Position numbers and translations under genes: made by a program
Origin: Candidatus Edwardsbacteria bacterium RifOxyA12_full_54_48
GTDB lineage: Bacteria; Edwardsbacteria; AC1; EtOH8
Assembly: GCA_001777915.1 (NCBI GenBank)
Contig: MFFN01000004.1
Coordinates: 681,744-745,743, forward strand
DNA length: 64,000 nt
Direction of reading: 5' to 3'
Shown here: positions 60,923-64,000 of the stretch, piece after piece
Layout of the letters: every line of letters starts with the position of its first letter
How positions within the stretch are numbered: position 1 is the first letter of the stretch
Notes under the pieces: model-generated
What the model saw: the letters and a program-made list of their open reading frames with translations, nothing else
Database searches by the model: none
What the model was told of the DNA's origin: nothing

Positions 60923-61819
60923 ATGGCCACCGTTAAGGATTCCCTGTCCCCTGATTTTATCGCCCAGGTAAAGGGGTTGGACATCAAGGCCCGGCTGGTG
61001 GTGGAGGGCTTTTTGACCGGCCTGCACAAAAGCCCCTATCACGGTTTTTCGGTGGAGTTCGCCGAGTACCGCTCCTACATGCCGGGCGACGAGATAAAGC
61101 GGATAGATTGGAAGGCCCTGGCCAGGAGCGACCGCTACTACGTCAAGGAATTCGAGGAGGAGACCAATCTAAAAGCCTATTTGCTACTTGACAGCTCGGC
61201 CTCGATGGGTTACCATACCAGGGGCGGCGGTTCAAAATACCAGTATGGCTCCTGCCTGGCGGCAGCCTTGAGCCTATTGCTGCTGAACCAGCATGATGCA
61301 GCCGGCCTGGCAACCTTCCGGGAGGGCATCAGCAATTTCATGGCCCCCAGTTCCCGTCGCTCCCACTGGCGGCAGATGCTGGAGCTGCTGGACAAGGAGA
61401 TCCCGGCAGGCAAGACCGATTTCGAAAAAATATTTTACGACCTGGCCGGGCACCTTAAACGGCGGGGGCTGATAATCCTGATCTCCGACCTGTGGGACGG
61501 CTCCAATGCCGTGCTTAAGGCCCTGAAGCATTTTCGGCATCTTAAGCATGAGGTGCTGCTGTTCCACCTGCTGGACCATGATGAGTTGGCCCTGCCTTTT
61601 TCCGGCAAGCTGGCCTTTGAGGATATGGAGACCGGGGAAAGGGTCCAGCTGGATGCGGCCAGTGCCGCCCCGGAATACCGCCGGGCCGTAACCAGCTGGC
61701 GGGAGGGACTGAGCCGGGAGTGCCGGAGGGATTTGATAGACTATATTCCGCTGGACACCAAAACTCCTTTTGACAAGGCCCTATTGTCTTACCTGCATAA
61801 AAGGCAGCGTTTGGGATAA
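60923..61819 (+). CDS. DUF58 protein with vWA-like domain
   Basis: 298 residues from Met at 60923. FAEYRSYMPGDEIKRIDWKA is the DUF58 signature; LLLDSSASMGY gives the vWA MIDAS (DxSxS). Usually sits with MoxR ATPase genes, but none is visible here. It starts 5 bp after the MFS stop. Likely a chaperone-like or cell envelope factor. Confidence 0.9.
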   Translation: MATVKDSLSPDFIAQVKGLDIKARLVVEGFLTGLHKSPYHGFSVEFAEYRSYMPGDEIKRIDWKALARSDRYYVKEFEEETNLKAYLLLDSSASMGYHTRGGGSKYQYGSCLAAALSLLLLNQHDAAGLATFREGISNFMAPSSRRSHWRQMLELLDKEIPAGKTDFEKIFYDLAGHLKRRGLIILISDLWDGSNAVLKALKHFRHLKHEVLLFHLLDHDELALPFSGKLAFEDMETGERVQLDAASAAPEYRRAVTSWREGLSRECRRDLIDYIPLDTKTPFDKALLSYLHKRQRLG

Positions 61820-61898
61820 TCCATACCGTTTTTTGAAAATCCTTTCGCGTCATAGGTTCGCCGAAGTAATGATAACCCTTAATTAAGGAGGGATAAAT

Positions 61899-62051
61899 AT
61901 GCTTAAGGCAGATCAAACGCTGGATGACAGGCGCTTCGAGGACCGCCGCAAGAATCAGCGGCGCCAATTCCAAAACGATCAGGATGATTATAAAGGCCAG
62001 GCCGACCGGCGCAGCCTGGAAAGAAGAAGCACCGAACGGCGTAAAGCGTAA
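61899..62051 (+). CDS. Small arginine-rich protein
   Basis: 50 residues, many DRR/ERR motifs (DDRRFEDRRKNQRRQ). Good AAGGAGGG ribosome site. Not recognised; may bind nucleic acid or be unstructured. Followed 21 bp later by the 132-residue gene. Confidence 0.55.
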   Translation: MLKADQTLDDRRFEDRRKNQRRQFQNDQDDYKGQADRRSLERRSTERRKA

Positions 62052-62072
62052 AACCAAAACCAGAGGTCCATC

Positions 62073-62471
62073 ATGCAGGAAAGAAAACTGGTCGCGCGGT
62101 ACCTTGACGGACGGATAGTAAAAGGCCACACCCTGGACTTTTCGATGAACAAGGATGCCTTCCATCTTTCCTCTAACGGTGTGCCTCCCTCCTCGTCCGA
62201 AGTCCGGATCGAGCAGCTTAAGGCGGTGTTCTTTGTCAAGGATTTCATGGGAAATCGCGAGTACGACGAGAGGCGTGATTTTGACGGCAGCTATCCGGTG
62301 AATTGTAAAAAGGTGGAGGTCACTTTCTTCGACGGGGAGAAGCTGACCGGCGTTACCGAGATGTACATGCCCAACCGGAAGGGTTTTTTCCTTTTTCCGG
62401 CCGACAAGAAGTCCAATACCGAAAAAGTTTTCGTGGTCAACAAAGCGGTCCAGGAGGTCAAATTTTTATAA
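62073..62471 (+). CDS. Hypothetical protein (DUF6982-like)
   Basis: 132 residues. RYLDGRIVKGHTLDFSMNKD and VTFFDGEKLTGVTEMYM are beta-rich and repeat a similar pattern, like two small barrels. No catalytic motif. Core-type codon use. Confidence 0.6.
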   Translation: MQERKLVARYLDGRIVKGHTLDFSMNKDAFHLSSNGVPPSSSEVRIEQLKAVFFVKDFMGNREYDERRDFDGSYPVNCKKVEVTFFDGEKLTGVTEMYMPNRKGFFLFPADKKSNTEKVFVVNKAVQEVKFL

Positions 62472-62499
62472 TGCAAAAATGCTTACTTAAAAGGATGAT

Positions 62500-62979
62500 A
62501 TGAAAAAAACGATTGCCGTTGTCATGTTGGCGCTGGGCGTTTCCCTGGCCCAGGCCAACGGGCCGGTCAAGGAAGGCGGCGATTTCGGACTGGGGCTGAT
62601 AGCCGGGGAGCCTACCGGTATATCCTGGAAACTGTGGAGCGGAAAAGAAAGGGCCTGGGATGGGGCGGTGGCCTGGTCCTTCATAGATGAAGGCTATCTG
62701 CGACTTCATGCCGATTATTTATGGCATGATTTTCAGCTGATAGAGGTGGAGCGGGGGCAACTTCCGGTATATTTCGGGATCGGCGGCACTCTGTGGTCCG
62801 GCCAGAGGGCTCATTATGAGAAACACTTCAACCTGGGGGTCAGAGGGGTGGTGGGCCTGGAATATATATTTCCCCAGGCTCCGGTGGATATCTTCCTGGA
62901 ATTGGCCCCCACCGTAGGGCTGGTTCCCGAAACCGGCTTCGACGTCCAGGGCGGAATAGGTCTCAGATTTTTCTTTTAA
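62500..62979 (+). CDS. Secreted outer-membrane-type protein
   Basis: 159 residues. Signal peptide ending AQANG; the rest has alternating strands with aromatic residues and an aromatic C terminus (LRFFF), as outer-membrane beta-barrels have. Likely 8-stranded or a small BAPKO-like protein. Function unknown. Confidence 0.7.
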   Translation: MKKTIAVVMLALGVSLAQANGPVKEGGDFGLGLIAGEPTGISWKLWSGKERAWDGAVAWSFIDEGYLRLHADYLWHDFQLIEVERGQLPVYFGIGGTLWSGQRAHYEKHFNLGVRGVVGLEYIFPQAPVDIFLELAPTVGLVPETGFDVQGGIGLRFFF

Positions 62980-63094
62980 CAATCGCCGGCAAAGCTGCAT
63001 CAATATACTTGACATCTAGCAGATTATTTGCTAAACTTATGGGCGATATGCAGGTGCGGGGCATCTGCTTTTGGTTAGCGGTAAAAACATAAAT

Positions 63095-63172
63095 GGGCCT
63101 GTGGCGCAGTTTTGGTAGCGTGCCTGACTGGCAGTCAGGAGGTCAGGGGTTCGAGCCCCCTCAGGTCCACCA
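63095..63172 (+). tRNA. tRNA-Ala (anticodon GGC), CCA encoded
   Basis: Acceptor GGGCCTG/CAGGTCC with the alanine identity pair G3-U70, D arm GCGC/GCGT, anticodon stem CCTGA/TCAGG around CTGGCAG, T arm AGGGG/CCCCT around TTCGAGC, discriminator A, encoded CCA. Confidence 0.93.
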
Positions 63173-63294
63173 GATATTAATTAAGATGCTTGCGTAGGCA
63201 ATTGATTTACGGCTGAATTGCCGAAAAACAATTCGGCGAGCGTCGTAAGAGTTGAGCACAGGCATACGCTTGTGCTTTATTTTTAGGAGAGGTC

Positions 63295-63738
63295 ATGCCT
63301 AAATTTTTAAAGGTGTTGATATTTTTTACCGTGCTCATTCTGCTGTATGCAGCGGTGGCGATCAGCATTCCGTATATCCGTTTCTTCCACATCAAGGACA
63401 AGATGAAGGAAGCCGCCCAGAATGCCATGACCGAAAACGATGACAGCATTGCCCGAGCCCTGGCCGAAAACGCCATGGATGACAAGATCCCCCTGGTGGG
63501 AGACTATTTCTACCAAGTGCAGGATGAGAAGGGAAATAGGGATGTCTACAAACCGGAGACCGAGGAGCAGCAGAGGGAATACCTCGAAGGCGCCCGGGAA
63601 TATTTCCTGCAGAACATCATAAGGACAGAAGGACAGAACTATACCATCTCCATAGATTATACGGTGGAATTGTATTTTCCATTTTATACCCATAGAATTA
63701 GTTTCAGCCATAAGGAATCACAGCCGCTAGTCAGATAA
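63295..63738 (+). CDS. DUF4845-like membrane-anchored protein
   Basis: 147 residues. One N-terminal membrane helix (residues 6-26), then a soluble part with KDKMKEAAQNAMTENDD and a beta end YTVELYFPFYTHRISF. This matches the short TadE/DUF4845-like pseudopilin-like anchors only loosely. Function unknown. AGGAGAGGT upstream. Confidence 0.6.
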   Translation: MPKFLKVLIFFTVLILLYAAVAISIPYIRFFHIKDKMKEAAQNAMTENDDSIARALAENAMDDKIPLVGDYFYQVQDEKGNRDVYKPETEEQQREYLEGAREYFLQNIIRTEGQNYTISIDYTVELYFPFYTHRISFSHKESQPLVR

Positions 63739-63764
63739 GTATAAATAACAATCTGGGGCGCCAG

Positions 63765-64000
63765 GTGCTGGTGCTCAACCAGAATTATGAACCGCTGCTG
63801 GTCTGTAATGCCAAGCGGGCCTTGGTTCTGTTGTTCCTGGGAAAAGCGGAAGTGGTCGAGAATAGCGATTATTTTGCCGCCAGCATTCGCCGAAGATTCA
63901 TACTGCCCAGCGTCGTCCGGCTGGGCAGTTTCATCCGCAGACCCCGTCTGGAGGTCAAGCTTTCCAAACAGAATATTTTCAGGAGGGATCGCCACGTCTG
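63765..64000 (+). CDS. HNH endonuclease family protein, N-terminal part (cut by window end)
   Basis: The frame reads VLVLNQNYEPLLVCNAKRAL, then LFLGKAEVVE, ILPSVVRLGSF and IFRRDRHV, which matches the region before the catalytic CxxC...HNH of the bacterial HNH family (LNxxYEPL, LxLLxxGKAxVxE, NIFxRD). The frame is open further upstream with no ATG; GTG at 63765 is the best start. The catalytic part lies beyond the window. Confidence 0.8.
   Translation, partial: MLVLNQNYEPLLVCNAKRALVLLFLGKAEVVENSDYFAASIRRRFILPSVVRLGSFIRRPRLEVKLSKQNIFRRDRHV

Noticed and set aside
1-64000. CRISPR arrays, rRNA genes, insertion sequences with transposase, retron or reverse transcriptase genes
   Set aside because: I looked for regular repeat-spacer spacing, 16S/23S landmarks, DDE or HUH transposase motifs and YxDD; none was seen.

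Overview
The window comes from a Gram-negative bacterium. It carries ftsX, rnpB, an outer-membrane-type protein, lipoproteins and one giant secreted protein ending in a FlgD/Por-type (type IX-like) C-terminal sorting domain. The mix of a moderately GC-rich core with ordinary housekeeping genes, a sigma54 enhancer-binding protein fused to a Ser/Thr kinase, and the Por-type tail would suit a candidate phylum near the FCB group (for example Edwardsbacteria, TA06 or WOR-3-like bacteria). That placement is inference only.

Layout. (1) 1-871: end of ftsX, two tandem intergenic repeats and tRNA-Val(GAC). (2) 872-28141: a ~27.3 kb integrative element inserted at the 3' end of tRNA-Val. Its large serine recombinase lies against the tRNA and borrows its last codons and stop from it. 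The 10-bp core is repeated at 28132-28141, directly before a stranded terminator that probably belonged to the tRNA. The element carries a primase/Toprim protein, a DUF5131 protein, a winged-helix protein, an MmeI-like restriction-modification enzyme, a three-gene ABC-3C conflict system, a beta-propeller protein, an XRE regulator, RadC- and ArdC-like proteins, and an AT-rich cargo operon (an archaemetzincin-like lipoprotein, two secreted proteins and a 1825-residue surface protein). Two arrays of 9-bp iterons in opposite orientation lie beside the recombinase promoter and near the right end. (3) 28142-38860: a kinase/TPR/GAF/sigma54 regulator, a 47-residue secreted proline-rich peptide with a possible -24 promoter element, a small LSm-like protein, a receiver-domain protein, and many small unknown genes among dispersed repeats and a 21-bp tandem repeat. 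(4) 39105-51960: a defence island. A GC-richer helicase-nuclease (Res) and methyltransferase (Mod) pair is split by an AT-rich 3.7 kb cassette holding a Pycsar pair (TIR effector plus pyrimidine-cyclase-like enzyme), a small winged-helix-like gene, a HEPN gene and a chimeric unknown gene whose first ~58 codons copy the start of mod. DUF3800 and PD-(D/E)XK proteins flank it. (5) 52280-64000: chromosomal core with a leader/terminator arrangement, a zinc-ribbon protein, an RNase HI-like protein, rnpB, recJ, an M16 peptidase, an aminotransferase, dut, a GxxExxY protein, an MFS transporter, a DUF58 protein, small unknowns, tRNA-Ala(GGC) and the start of an HNH endonuclease.

How the parts fit together. 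Most of the accessory content concerns conflict with phages and plasmids: the element brings its own restriction and ABC-3C defences plus ArdC/RadC genes typical of mobile DNA, and the chromosomal island joins restriction-modification to cyclic-nucleotide (Pycsar) signalling. The least understood parts are the peptide beside the sigma54 kinase, the iteron/att arrangement of the element, and the cassette inside the Res-Mod operon.
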